64,000 bases of DNA from Prochilodus magdalenae (taxonomy: Eukaryota > Chordata > Actinopteri > Characiformes > Prochilodontidae): NCBI GenBank assembly GCA_024036415.1, contig JAMWET010006982.1, positions 206,001 through 270,000 of the forward strand, read 5' to 3'. Every line of letters begins with the position of its first letter. The first letter of the stretch is position 1. Shown piece by piece: positions 44,832-59,800 of the stretch. Under the pieces are notes generated by a model. The model worked only from the letters and a program-made list of their open reading frames with translations, was not told the origin of the DNA and did not search any database. Made by a program: the position numbers and the translations under genes.

Positions 44832-47800
44832 CTAGAAGTGAACAAAGGTGTAAAAAGTGTCAGTGGATTAATTGTTACTGGATTCTGAGCTATAGAAAAA
44901 GCTTCCTAGACTTTTCAAATAATTCCAATAAATGTTTTTTTTTTTGTAAAGCCAGCTTCCTTTTGGATCAAAAATAATTCTCAAATATGTTTTATAGGAA
45001 ATGACCAAGCATGCCGATGGCACAGATGGTGCACGTTTGGAGGGTTTACCTGGAAATGCAGTTGGACCTTTTCCATCTCGACTCCCAGAAATTTGGCCTT
45101 TATCTCAAAGTCGCCGACTTCTTCACAGGGCGCAATGTCAAACATGACATTTTTCAGTCTGGAAACAAGGCAAAGAGCAACTGCTGTACAAACAGGCTAG
45201 ATATAGATAGTGGGGGAAAAACAATATCCATGAATTGTCCGGGGGAAAAACCCACAACTTAATTAGGGATGTCTCTGGTGTTTTATTACCAGATATCCAT
45301 ATAATTATTAAAAACTGTAATTTACAGTCCGTTCCACTTGTTAAATGAAACTAAATAGGCCATTGTACATGGTAATGCAAGATAATGTTACAAGCTCATC
45401 TTTAGATCCCTTCCCTCCATTTCCACTTTAATGCGTCAAGTCTCCTTATCAGTGCTACACATGCAAGGCTGGCTCTGCACTTGGAAAGCTGCCTTTGGCC
45501 TAGAGTACAGAAACCAAAACAGGATGGATAACTGCTCGTAATGAGCTACCTTCCCTCCGGTCTCACACCCAAACTGCTGACCCAGCTCTCCACTCACATC
45601 AAAGTGAATAACTCAGGAGCTGCTTCTTGTGCTATTCTGGGTTCAGTCTATGATATTCTTTACACAATGCTCACAAATTGGCACTGCACCGGTGAATTCT
45701 AAATCCTAGATAATAAGAGCTACCAAAAGGGCTGGAAATCTCTTGACACCTTTATTTAGGTATAGGGTGCCAAGATGTGAATATAAAAATCATTTTCCAT
45801 CTCCATTTTTTATTTTTATGGCATACGTTATGATTTTTGCATTTGTGAGTAGCACGTTTCAGAGGAGTTCAGATTTCAAATGCATTATTAAGGGCAGACA
45901 TGCAAGGCCCTGTTTTCAGCTTTTACACAACCAATTTTCAAGCACTAGACATTTCAGATAGTTTCCTACAACATGGACAAAAGGTTTTATCAGATCGCTC
46001 AGGTGTGTGGCTTGGGAGCAGCTTTGCCTGATGCAGTACTGCATTCACTGTGAAAGCATTTCACCTCTTGATCTTTAAAAAGGACCTATTATGCTCATTT
46101 TCAAAGTTCAAAGTTCTCTTCTAGAAGAGATTTAAATGCTTTAGGTTTTTTTTTTACTTCCTTATACTGTGCCTCTGTATTCCCATTTGACACTCTGGTA
46201 GAGCTCCTGTGTGTTTAAGCTTCATATCTTGATGAGCCTGACTAGTCAGATCGCTCACTCTGGCATCAGTTTGAGTATGATCCTGTAGCTTAGGCTGTTT
46301 CAGTGTGGTACAGATGTACTGCTTTGGCTCTCTGTGTTTTGTGTAAGGGTTTGGCAAGTTTGCCTGTAGGTGGGCAATAAGGACTGTGTTACAAAATTAC
46401 AACACCTTGTAACAGAAAAACGGGCGGTAATTCTAAGAAGGTGTTTCAGGCAGATGAGGAAATAGGTTTCTGTGGGAGAATATTACTCCCTATGGAGTGT
46501 ACTTGGGCATTCTAATGCAGCACAAAAAGCTATATAATACACAGAGGAAAGGGCAAAATGCACAATAGGTCCTCTTTAAATGATGCACACCTTGCACTGG
46601 AGAAACTTTAGCCTGCTAGTTGAGCTGTACACGTTATAAGATGCAAAGCCACAGCCACATGCTTTTCATTTAAAAACAATAAAGTGCTTTCCATTATTAT
46701 AGCAGAGCTGCTTTGGAATTCAGCCTTAAAAGTTGTTCTTTCAACTCACCCAAACCCTTGAGGCTCACTGTATAGGATGCACAGAAAAGTGTACCTAACT
46801 TTGGGTTTCAGGCCTTTACAACAGCTGTACAAATACATTTTAATGGAATCAAACTGGTACACCAGGATACACCTATTCCATATTTATTTATATATTTTTA
46901 TTAAATAAACCACAATTACTATATAAAGCTAAACAGTTAACTACACAAAAACTCACTGATTGGCTTGAAGTCCCTCAATCTCCAGAATGACTCCTTTCTC
47001 ATGTAGCCTGGCAGCTGTGTACTTCAAGGACTGCTGCTTGGACTTCTTACTTCCCTTCTCTTCTCCCTTTCTGTCAAGTTTGATTGATCTGCGGGCATTC
47101 CTGTTAGGAGACAGTGGTAAATGGCAGCTTGTTTAAAATGAATGAGTAAAACTTTCTTCTTTTTATTTTTCTACCACTTGCTAATGGCAGCGGTTTTAAC
47201 ATAATCACGTGAAAGCAAAGCACGTGTTTCCTCTGAGGTATGTATAGAGGTCACCACATCTTTTCATTGTTGCACATAGAACATTAGAAGTAAGCATATA
47301 ACTACTTTTGCAGGAGGGACTCCTTGCCCAATTCACTGGATACATTAATTAGGCTGTCCATCCAGAAATGAGGTTCAGTCCTCCTAGCCAACTGCACTAG
47401 TAAGAAAGCACTTTGAGATTGACCAATTCCAAGGTAAAATGAAGTCACAATTTTGGCCACTCACTTTCGATTGAGGTTGTCTAGGCAGGTTTTGATGTAA
47501 GTGTCGTAGTAGTTGATCTGGTCCTGGTAGAAAGCTGCCTTGGAGTTGAGAGCATTAAGAGTCTGCTGCAGCTTCACCAGTTCAGCTTTCCTCCTCTGTC
47601 TATAGCGTCTTTGGTAGCGAATGTCCTGTCATTCAACGCAGAAAGGTGAGTTCCAGGCATTAAGGTGTGGTTCAGATCAAACAGATTTTTTTTTCAGAAT
47701 GAGAACACTGATGTGGCCTGTACTACTTCTGCTATAAATCTACAAACATACTGTGTTTAGAGAATTCAACAATGCAAGCAGTTATACCAAGTGGTTCTAT

Positions 47801-50800
47801 TTTGTACATGTTGTGCAGACTTACCTTGGAGATGTCATTGATAACCTCCTGGTACTTGCTGCTACAGCTGACTAGTCCAGCTTGCTCCAGAGTGCGAAGG
47901 TTTCTGAGAATCTTGCGCTTTTTCTGTTCCAATGGCAGCTGCCTGTCTTCCAGCACAGCCTGGCTGCTCTTTAGCCCCTCTGGTGCTGTTGCGTCCTGTG
48001 CTGCCCGCCGCTCCACCAGCTTAACATGCTCTGACTCCTGCAAGGTTCAGGACAACGCGGTGACAATGTGGAGAACATAGTGATGCGCACATGCAAACAG
48101 TTGATCTTGCTTACATACTGACTTTACTTAGTTCTGTTTCATTTCACGTATTAATGTGTTAACATTTACAACATTCAGGTCTCTCACTATCACATAATTT
48201 ATCAAGCCCGGAGGGCAAAGGCTAGAACACATGGGCGACCCCATTGCAGAATCAATGGGTCTAATGAAATTCTGACAGGATGATTGTGATGTGAATAAAA
48301 CATGAGGCTTTTTCCAAACTGGTCTCTTCTCAATAACATTTCATCCTGTAGTGGCATGCCATATCCTCTTGATTAAGGGAGAAAGTTTCAGTATATGGGT
48401 TAAAGTCAAGTCGATGTTAACTAATCTCTGATGCCATCATTAATAAATCCACAGGAGAAGGTAATGCTTTGTGACTTTAATAATCAACCTTCCATGACAA
48501 AGCCAAATTCTACAGGTCAAGCATGACATGTCATTTCCAATGAGCCCTGGATTGCATTTCTAACATACAAGGAACTGGAGGTACGGACCCCAGAGTTTGG
48601 CAAATTTCTGTTTTTGGCATATACTAAGTGGCCTTGATGAGACGTGCCTGTGATTTTACAGTGCTATACCTCTTAAAAGTAACCGACTACAAATATTAAA
48701 AGTTTTAAGGCTTTATCCCTTCTCTCCAACCACACATGACTTTTTATCGTAGTCTGTGGGCAACCAGAGACGATGACATTCAATATCTGATCTTTACTGT
48801 AGAGAATTGCTGTAGAGATGGAGAAATTTAAGAACAAATCTAAATTACACAGGTCAGTAGTGGTCTTTCTAATGAGACTAGATTATATCTAATTAAGATT
48901 AACATTGTTATTAGGCAAACTAGATTGTAAATATAACCTTCCTATATGATAAAAACATACAAGGGAGTATAAATATTTAAAATGCTTCCTCACAAATACC
49001 TTAAAATAAAACATGGAGGGAACTAGTGTTTCACACGTCCACAAATGTGTGATAATGTTAATGAAAAAGCTGATTTATAAGTTATGTATTCATGAATGGA
49101 GAAGACTGGGGGGAAGCGTCATAGCAGAGTTGTTCTTTTGGTCATGTGTTTATGTATGTCAGTAACCTCATTACTGTCAACTATAAGGAGAACTGCAGGA
49201 GATATTTCAGGGTGCTACCTCTCATTTCTGCACTTTTCAGTTTTTTCTTTATCTCTATTACAAAGGCATGTCATCATGTTGCAACCAAGAGAGCAGTTCA
49301 TGAGTGTTGCTTCATCTGAAAGGTACCTGTATCGAGTGAGGGTATCTACATGGCACCACACTGCATTTTCTATACTGGAGGGGCATCTATTAGGAAACTT
49401 TCCCAAATTCTTAGGCATTTAGGGACACCCTTTACAGTACTGCAGTGCATTTTATCCACTGGAATGACACTTTAGGGGATGGCTTGGGAACACCCACAGC
49501 ATCAAGGGCTGCACATGCTCACCAAGTGGTGAAATGTAGCGGTCAGAGTCAAAGATGGACCTATCCCGAGAAAACATCCCACACCATTATGAAACTTTCA
49601 CCAGCCTGCACAGTACCTTGCTGACAACTGGGATCCATTACTTCATGCACCACACACAAACCCTACCATTAGCCCAAAATTATTGGTACTGTTACCCCTC
49701 GGACCATGCCACATGTCACCAGTGCTCCGGGGTCTAGTTAACAACCTAACGAGCCCAGGTGAGGCACTGTGTCTGCTGTCATAGTGTTAGCATAGGCACA
49801 CTGGTGGGTCTTCTGCTCACATAGTCTATAGTAGCTAATGACCCCTGACCTGCAGGATATGCATGTATGGCCTCCCGCATAGGATGTGATTTCTGCCAAA
49901 GTTACTTGTCTTTTCGCACAGACAATTCTTTTTTTTAAGAGGGTGGGAAGATCTAGGACAAGAAGTGGGCAATATGATGGTATGTTACATCAAAATATGC
50001 TTTTTCAAGGACATTATGGATCTAAGATAATTAGATAATTAAGGAATATAGAACAACTACATGGTTCATTACAAAGACGGTGCAGTTATTCCTGTTTAAT
50101 TAGATTTAGCACAGTTTGTACAATGTTGAACAAAAATTATCGCATGCTTAATTTCTGCTAGTAATTATTAACTGTAGCTGTTCTTAGACAGTCAGTCTGC
50201 TTTCTATTTGATGCATTTTTCATTATACCTGTCCTTTTACCCAGTGTGCATAAACACATTCCAGGATAACCAGCCAAGAGAGATATTCAAGGCATTACCT
50301 GCAGGGCAGTAGCTGGAGTCTCCAGGATATCAGTCAATGTTTCTCCTGGCTGGATTCTCACCACATCTACTACCAGCTTTTTCGTCCTGTAAAATGACAA
50401 AGAAATAACAGAGAATACAGCTGTCAGGTTTAAGACGTCTTCACAAGTAGTTTTTCATAGTCTTGCCTTGTGAACAATAGCGAGGTTTAATGTATTTCTG
50501 TAAAAAAAGTCTGACTTCAGCACCTACAGATAAGTCTAACCACTTTTTACTGTTACATAACACATGATCAATCAGTGGTTATGATATGATAAATTATTTA
50601 GTGCCCCACAAGCAGAGAGGGAGAGCCTATCAAACAAACAAATGTGATTTTGAGAACATGAGAATGAGCCCATCAAAGGGCTCAATGCTAAATGTAGTGT
50701 ATGGATAGGTGCTACACAATGATCAGTTGCAAAAGAGTAGCTTACTGGCATAGTTGCTTACAGTGATGTGACAGCTGCAAATGGTACAAGATATGAGATA

Positions 50801-53800
50801 CAATTTATAGTTGGACACTGTAAATCTGCAACATCTGGCTGTGTTCTAAGAATATATATATAAATTATATAAATAAATATATAATAGATATTTAAATATG
50901 CATGGCTATGCCCCTGCTTTGCCCCAGGTCTAATACTGCAGGTGATGCAACATCACCAAAGACTTGTTGTCGGCTCATCTCAGAACATAACTCTGTCTCT
51001 ATGTGCTTTTGATTGTGTTGTATGTGTATTTAAGTAAAAATACATTTCTGAACCTGTAATTTGTCTGTTTAATATGATTACCTGATAAATTTATCACAGT
51101 AAAGAAATTAAAAACTCAATACACTGCCTTTAGTGATGTTAGTGCTACCATTGTCCTGTACAAGTATTGGTGGATTTATACAGTTTCATAGCAGATAATA
51201 TCTCTGTTCCCAGTCACAATATGTATGTGACTTCAAGCACAAACATTTGTCTTTCAGTTACAGTAACTCATATGTACGTGTAACTCTGGATTTGTGAGGA
51301 GAGGAAACGGAGCAGCATGTTAGCACTCAGACAAAGAGCTCTGACGCCACAGCGAGTGCTCCCGTCTGCAGCAGTGGGGGACAGAGGCTGATTCATTCTT
51401 CCTGCTTCCTCCCCAGAGAACCTAAGACCTCTGAAAAAAGTACCGTGACGACCAGAGAGAGGACATGCAGCTGGGGTTGAACCCCTAACCGTATGAGATA
51501 AGTGGGACGGGTGATAATCAGGTCAAGGGGAAATACATTTTGTTTTTTCTCCCAACATGGCAGTTGTATTTGCTTTAACGTTAACCTTTTAATCACCAGC
51601 ATTTATACCTACATAACTCAAATAGTTTAACTGATTTCACAGTTCGATAGTAATTAACTAATGTATAGTAATTTCTGAATAAAGAGGTTGTAGTTAACCC
51701 CAAGAGCAAAACATATCAGAACCATTATCTCTCAGATCCAAAATACCTTGTGCTGCCTCGTAATTTGCCAGCCATCAAAAGACAGACATTTCCTTCCTAA
51801 CACCAAACAATGACATGCACATTTGTAGTAGCATAAGATGGACATGTAGTGTAATTTCTAGGAACAGGGCTAATTCAATGCCAAAAAAAGACCCATTTCA
51901 ACAACGGAAGAGATAACAGCCTATTCCACACTTCCCACTATGTTGAGGGAGATAGTGGAACAGGAAATTAAGTCTACATATAAATGGCACTGAATATGAA
52001 AATATAGTATAAGACAAGAGAAAACCTTCTTCTTTTGTTCTTTCTATATTTTGCTTTAATTATTACATAATTAGAAAAGCTAGATAATGTCAAAGTTTCA
52101 TGTTGAACTGGCTAAAAAGGGGACAGAATGAAATTTTTTTACTTCTCCTGTAAGTTTGTTTTTCTCTTTTCAGAGATACAAGCTAGTTCTAACGGTGGCA
52201 TTATATTAGCACATTACAGTCAGTATTGAATCTATGTATTTTTCACTTAACATCACAAAATTGGCACTTTTGATTGAAAGACATTGTGTGAATGTAAAGA
52301 CATTTTAGTCACTCCCACCTTTAAAACAAAAGGAATGTTAATTTAATTCCTGTGAAGCCAATGTGAATTACTTACTTCATCATCAGCCCCTTCATGTCCT
52401 TGTCATCACCATCTAATAGTTCAAACTTGTTGGTAAGCGTGAGGGAGACCTCCGTTTTGGCCAACTGATTCAATGTGTTTTCTTTGTTGGGGTCATTTGG
52501 ATCCACAGTACCTTCACCTGCATACAGGAACAGATCTGTCGGTCAACTACTGCATCACCCCTGTGCTCAAGACAAACTTCAGAAAACGAATGGGCTTAAT
52601 GTGCGTTTATTTGACTCCTCTGCAGAGCAAGAATGAAAAATGAATTTGAGAACAGCTGCGGCAGATGTGTTTTACCAAGCAATGACTCCATGTCAGGAAC
52701 ATCGCCCAGGTCCTCCAGAAGCTCATGCAGAAGATCACTGTGGTCTGGAGCTATGACCTCCTTATGCTCCAGCACAAGCTGTCAGGAAACAAACGAGACA
52801 AGACACATATGTTATATCACACCCGTGAAAAAATATACCTTATAAACACAGTAGCTAACCTCTGAGATCCATCTGGTGAGTCTAAGCACCAAAATGACCA
52901 AGTGTGCTGCTAAAAGCAAATGTCAGCTACCTCTTCAAACAACTTTATGAACTCATGTTAAAACCTTTATAGTGAATGAGCTTTTAATAATTAATAAAGA
53001 AACAGTCCTGTATCAGCCATGAACCATCTGACAATAAACACTGCTAGCATTAATCTCAGCCCCTGTGAGCCAGCAGTGCCACAACTACCATAATACAGTG
53101 GTGTCTCAAACAGTGCCATAGATCACACGTACAGCATGTTCTTTTTCATTGTTTTCCAAAGGTGATTAAAAACAGATTCAGCGCTTGACTCTGGCAGCAT
53201 GTGCTGAAAGCCCGTTATCTCTGTTAGCAGTACGGGAGAGTGTGGAGGAGAGCCAACACAAAGCCGAGGTTTCAGCACTTCACAGAGTCCTGCTGAGATA
53301 CCAGGCCACTCCACCCAGTATTCCCTACAGCTTAAAAACACCTCTAGCAAAACAGCAGGGGAAGATGAAAGGGGCTCTTTCTGACCTATCCCTTAAATCA
53401 CTGCTGCTGCTCTTCTCCATCTATGTGCAGACAGACAGCAACAACATGGAGATTTTGCTCTCCAGACTTGTAACCAAACTCAGCTATGGTATTGGTTTTA
53501 CTTGTGATAAAGAAACTGTTTAGCAAAATGTCGCATTTACAGAATCGACCCCCGACCTAATCAGTAGTTAACCAACCAAGAAATGTTTGTGTCTGAATTT
53601 TGTCTGCTGTTACAGAAGGACAGAAAAGGGACAGAAATTAAAGGCACCTTATAGCTTCAAAACTGCTGCAACTACTCTTTCAGCTGTGACATGGTTTTGT
53701 ATACTTTTATAGGTAACAGTGTGTCATACAACGGTGGCAACAAGATCCTTCATTTGTTAGCTCCAGGGCAAAAGCACATAAACAAAGCATCAGACAGCAA

Positions 53801-56800
53801 AAAGGGGAAAATTGTACAATTTTTCTTTTCTTGTTTTAAAGGCAAACTATGATAGCCTTCCTCAACCTGCTATTTTGTTTTGGACAATGTAGGTACATCA
53901 GGGTACATGTGAAAACATCCTTGGAGACCTCGGATGAAAAATGTGTAATTAAAGAACAATTTGTACAGGCGGCTGTCCTTGGACCTCTTTCTGAAGTGTA
54001 TAAATCTGATCATTGCAGGCCAAAGTCAAAACCTGGTGAGGGGCAAGTCCAAGGAAGTAAATGAACGATCTATTATTCACCAAGCGCCTGGGCGAGAAAA
54101 AGGCCAGGCCCAAAACGACAAACATTAATCTTTTAAGGGTCTTACTAATACATCATTAAACAAGATCAAGTGACTTTTTGGGAAGCTTTTGTGAGTAAAC
54201 ATGCAGACTGACATAGCAGTCAGAGCAGACAGATGAGCTTTTATTGTCCACTCAGCACTGATGGTTTAAAACAGCTGAAAAACACTGCAGAGTTAGCTGG
54301 TGTTTTCTCTATAGGGTTTAAAACTGGATTCTGGCCTGCGAGAACTACCAGTAAAACACACTGTACTTTGATTTAAGCACATCATTAGTGTGTACAACTA
54401 TTTACTATTATCTACTGTTGTCATCTCTCAGACCTGAACAACCTGTGGACTTTCTTTCAGCTTGTGTGTGTGACTAATACACAAAGACTTATGAGGAGTT
54501 TCAAAAAACTTTAAATCTGACCTCTGACTTTCTCATGTTTTTATTCGGGCTTTACAGGGTGAGTCACAGCAACACATGCACACCATATTGTAATGCGTTT
54601 CCTTCTCCTGACCCAATAATGCAGCACATTTCATTAACGAAAGCTACTATCATGCTAACTGAAGTTCAGGCTTAAGAATCTGCCTACAGCATTTTGCCAG
54701 GAGAACAAATTCTAAGACATTGGAAAGTGTAGTTTGCAGGTGTATCCTGTACTTTTGGGGAAAAAAACATTCAGTTATTGTAGATTTACTTTCCCTGTCT
54801 GTGAGCAGCCCTTTTTGCAATGTAACGGTCTTGTCTTTGGTTGTGTTTGGTTGCTAAGGCGGCTGATGTGCTTAGCATGCGGACTGGAGAGGAGAAGTGT
54901 TCACTGTTTCCAAGACATCAGGATGTTGTTATCCAGTCTGCCTTCCAGAGTGGATGATGCAAATGCAGGACTCTCTAACTCCTGGGACAGGGTGTATGAG
55001 CCTTTTCAGAATCTTTCTAAATTCAGCTCCCTAACAGTGTTTTCCCATTAGCAGCACTTTTAATATAATTTTCCCCTTTGACATAATAAAACATGCATGG
55101 AACATTTACCAGAATCTCCCTGCACTGCTCTTTAAAACTGCAATTGGATATGCAGTGTTACGGTTAACATGGTTGTCTATTATGCTTTTATTCCTGATTT
55201 ACATGTGAGTTACTGACTTTATGACACAACCTGGACAAAAATGGATGAAAGTACACTGTACAGTAAAAACCAGTAGTAGCAGCCATCTGAAAGCTTATAA
55301 ATAAATTTGTGTAACAACAAAAAAACATAAGCAATTACATTGCTGAGCCATGTATTTCGTACATTGCTGTAGTTGGTTTACAAAAGCTTAGCTTTATTGG
55401 TCCCAGAGCAAAACTTAAGAAGCAAACTTGGGACAAGTAAGTTTTCCCCCGAGCTATCCTTATAACCAGCGTTACTAAGCTCCGAGTGCAAGTGAAAAGT
55501 TACTGAAATAGTTTACTATCATAAAGTGATAAACACATGAACATAGAAAAAGTATATGTGAAAAGACCCGGTCTATGAATCACTCTCAGCTGGTTAGCAA
55601 AATCTGATGGTGGAAGTGTGTCTGTCAGCTTTCTGTTGGGTACTGACTCATACTGAGTCATGTCCCTGCATAAAGCTTTCAGCTCGATATTGATGACCAT
55701 CACATACTAATGACTCGTTTCATCTAAACTTCACTCATATTAACCTTTTACATTAAGAATGAAACAACTAGCATTTACTTCCACAGAATATCACACTGCA
55801 AGTGCTGCACAGCAATCGTCTGAGTGGTCTTACTGAATGAGTGTTGATGATCTCTTCTATAGAGATGTAGATGACGGGTTTGCTGAGCGTCACCATGTCG
55901 GAGTACTCGTCCACGTTAAACCTCTCTTCTGGAGCTGCGACGTCACATGCAGCCTGGAAGAATACCCTGCAAACAGCAACACTTGTTACACAGGACTGCT
56001 TGAGGGCTTGTGTGCCTTTTATCATTTCTGCCTAAAATATGATCAGATCTTCATTTAATATCAATAGTTAAAATGAAGCCAGTTAAAACAAATAACACAA
56101 ATTTAAGTTTTTATTCAGTCAAGTATTCTAATATTAAATTTCAGCCTTGAGGAACAATGACTTTAAACTAATTATTTTAACAAGTTTTAAAGAACACAGT
56201 GTCACTGCTGGATCCACCAACCAAAAATATACAGCCAGAAATCTCCAGAAATTGAACACTGACACTGAACACTAGAGGATAACCAACAAAAATGTACAGT
56301 AAAAGATGAGCTATTGTCTCAAATTTTACATATACAAAACTGACCAACAAAATAGGTGTGTCTGGTAGAGTGGACAGTGAATGGACACAGTATTCAAAAA
56401 CTCCAGCAGCACTGCTGTGTCTGTGCTATGTTAATTAAAGAGAAACTTGGGATTAAAAATGGTTTGCTGAGTACAATGGACCAAAATTGAACCACAATGG
56501 TGTAAAAAGCTAATTACTAAATTTTAAATAAATGTCTTGAAGCTGCTATTGCCAACAACAACAATCATGCAACAAAGTATTATTGTCATTACTTTGTGGT
56601 GTCTGATTACATATTTTTGCTAGAAATTAATTCAATAACACAAACAAAAGTGTCTATATTCTTTTTCTTTTCTCTCTATCTTCAGTATGAAGTGAAAAAA
56701 TGGGCTAGAGAGAAAGATCCTGGTGTAGGGGATTTCCAGTAAGTATGACTCACCAGGAGAAGTGTGAGCATTCAGAGAAGTGCAAGAGGAGTGCGTTCTG

Positions 56801-59800
56801 TGGGTTACTATTCCCTTACTGCCATACTGTTTACACACGTATGGAAACACACCGTCTCAATTTGCTGATGAAACGCTTTAATACAAAAGCAGTTCCTCTC
56901 TTTTTACCTCAGTTTCCACTTCTGGTGAAACTGCGAGACCACTGGGTCACCAGCACTGTGTATTGAGGTCCCATCTTTCCTCAGCTTAATTACACTTATC
57001 AGAAATGTCTAAATAATTCTGATTAACATCATATTAGGTCATGTTAAGGGTGAAGGACTGTAGAGCCTGCCCGGGAATCACTGCAAACTCACACGTTTCC
57101 TTCTTCTAAGTGCTAAATATGTACAACAAATCGTCTGATATACTTGATTGCTAATACAGCTTAATCACTTTACTCTGCTAGCTTGCTAGTCAGCATGCTA
57201 AAGGATACTAGGCTAACAACAATGAAAATAAAGGCACTACACTATGGCTACAAAGCTGTTAGCCAGGCAAAGCAATAACTCAAATTTATGTACACTGTAT
57301 GTTAACGTTTGTAGAAAGTGGGCATGGCTAGCTGAATATCTCACTGAGGCTAATGAAGCTGAGGGAGTAATGATTGAAAATCTACTTCTCACTGTCCCCT
57401 CCTCCCTTTGCATAAATAGTGGCTAGTTAAGTGCGACTTCTAAATGGTAAGCAAAATGGTGGGGACGTTAAACAAAAAGGACTGAAATTGCTACTGGGAT
57501 TGGTATCTGGTGCTTCCTAGGATGAAAAAAAACCAGGCAGACCTCCAGGAAGTTAAAAACCACTAAAATAAACAACAAATAATTAAAACGCAGTATAATT
57601 AGGGTAGATGGCATTGATGTAATGTACTCAAACAATGGACTTAAAATAAGTCTTCCCACCCCCCCTTTGATGGGGTGATACTCTATATTTCATCATTGTC
57701 TTCTCCATGAAGTCCATTAATACGAATGGTCTTGCGTACAACGATAAAGCATAGCCTTGTCTTAAACTGTAAAGTCAATGGTGTTTCACTATTATAAATC
57801 CAACTTAAACTAGATTTAGGCTTAATTTGTGTCTGGCATTATGTACCAAAGGCCATTTCTCAACCGCTTCTTATCCCTTATGCTGCTTCTATTACTGTAG
57901 CATTAGATTTATGTTTTATTATATGTATTATTATGTATTAGAATGATGTATTATCCCTATGATCAGAGAGTGCCATTCAAATTGCCTTTAGATCAGCTCT
58001 CAGATGTGTTACAGGCTACAATAATACATTTGCTCTTCAATCGTAACAGCACAATGTTCAATAATTTCCAGTAATTCTGCAGCAATGACACTACACATCA
58101 TCGAAATGTAAAGGGATAGGGTGAACTGCTATAGGCTCATGGTTCTGACATCACAATCATGATGATTTTAAAACTCTGCAATAGACAAAATGATAAAAAG
58201 TGATACAGCCCCTTAAATATTAACTGTAGCATGTTAACTCATTTCCCACTATTTACACTGTTGCTTTATTCAGATGATAAAAAGCAAACCAACTTGGTGA
58301 GAAGCCTTTTCAATTTCAGGTCTTCTTACCTAAATTTCTGGTAGGTGGAAGAGATGTAGCTGTTCATGGGTGTGAGATGGTCGCTCCTGTCCTCAAACAG
58401 TTTGTTGGCTGCGGCATGCTGTAGCATCTTAGCCACAGAGCCTAGGTTTCTGCGCTGGTCTGAATGGAGCTGCCCTCCGGCTGTCATGTCTATGATGTCG
58501 AAGCCATCTGGAGCCACTATAGCCGGGTTCATGTAACGGTAATAGAGCAGGTTCCCTACGATCTGTTTCAGAGTGGAAGGCGAGAAAAGAACAAGGACAA
58601 TTGACGAAATAAAATAAAACATTGACTTTCAGTGTTTGAAGAAAGTCCTGTTCGATTCATGATGATTTTTAAGCAAAAAGACTTTACAACTAAAAGAACT
58701 GAGATGTTTTGTATCTGACCTTTAGTAGATCATCTTCAGAAGCATCAGGGAATTTCTCATGAAGTGTATCCTTCAGAACCTTAGCAATGTATCTCATGCC
58801 ATAGCTACATGCAAACAAAAAGAAAAAAAGCACGACATGATATAGTTAACAAACAGAATGTCATGTTTGTGCATAAACTGAATTGCCTTGGCAAAGCCCA
58901 TTACACAATCCTGGTGACTAAGAACATGGGAACTGTCTAGCTTTTCTCAATAAAGTGTGAAACATGAGGCTGTTAGTCATAATCCATTAATAGAAGCCAT
59001 TCTCTACAAATTTGTTGAATGTAGCTAAAAATGCAAGAAGTAGTCAAACCAATGGGTACTGGGTGATGCAGTGCTGCACTCTCATTAAAATGAATATAGA
59101 TTATTATATATTAATATACTACATTAATAATTTATATTAGTTTTAGTTAAAGGCGCACAGCGTTAGATCCTGTAAAGCCATAATGATAATAAAAAGTGTT
59201 GGGCTACATTTCTTTCTGGGAGTTTTTCAGATCATGTCATATATTTTTACATACTGAAGTCAAATGCACAGGCTCAAAAAAAGGCTGGCATGATGTTTAG
59301 GTCTGCAAAGTCAACAATGTACCGGTATATACAAGTCATTTACATCCTTGCATAAAATGTCCTTCACCAAGTCCTGAGTTTGACTGTTTGTTGTTAATTT
59401 TCTAAGCAAAAATAACTTTACACATTCTCTATGGAGAACACACAAATTTACATGTAGTGCAATTAATGCCATTTCAGGTTCTTCCCTGTCGATGACATTA
59501 TTCATTGATACATTCATTCATTCATCTTCATTCAAGCCACTGATCCCTCTACACCGCTGTGGAAAGCTGGAGCCTACCCCAGCCCTCATGGAGCAGAATA
59601 CTGGGTGTATTAAACATGACATTTATTGCTACACTAAGTGTTGATTTTTTTATGTTCTTGGTAGTTTATTAATTGTAGCCACTAACAGTTGCTAAAACTC
59701 TTTCATATGGGACATTGTCTATTATTTATGGATCTCCTGCCATGAGACTCTAGAGGCTAGAATTATATTCCTCCACAGAATAACATTTCTATTATTCTAA

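Larger units (their letters stand above)
48038..55833 (-). other. iqgap2 introns among exons 50299-52778
   Basis: Introns 48038-50298, 50387-52375, 52518-52675 and 52779-55833. Mostly AT-rich sequence with no recognised repeat or nested gene. The open frame on the plus strand near 53185-53523 has no family resemblance and is probably chance. Confidence 0.7.

Noticed and set aside
53185..53523. 112-residue open frame on the plus strand inside an iqgap2 intron
   Set aside because: Composition is not striking, no known motif, no splice or poly(A) context, and it lies opposite a large intron.
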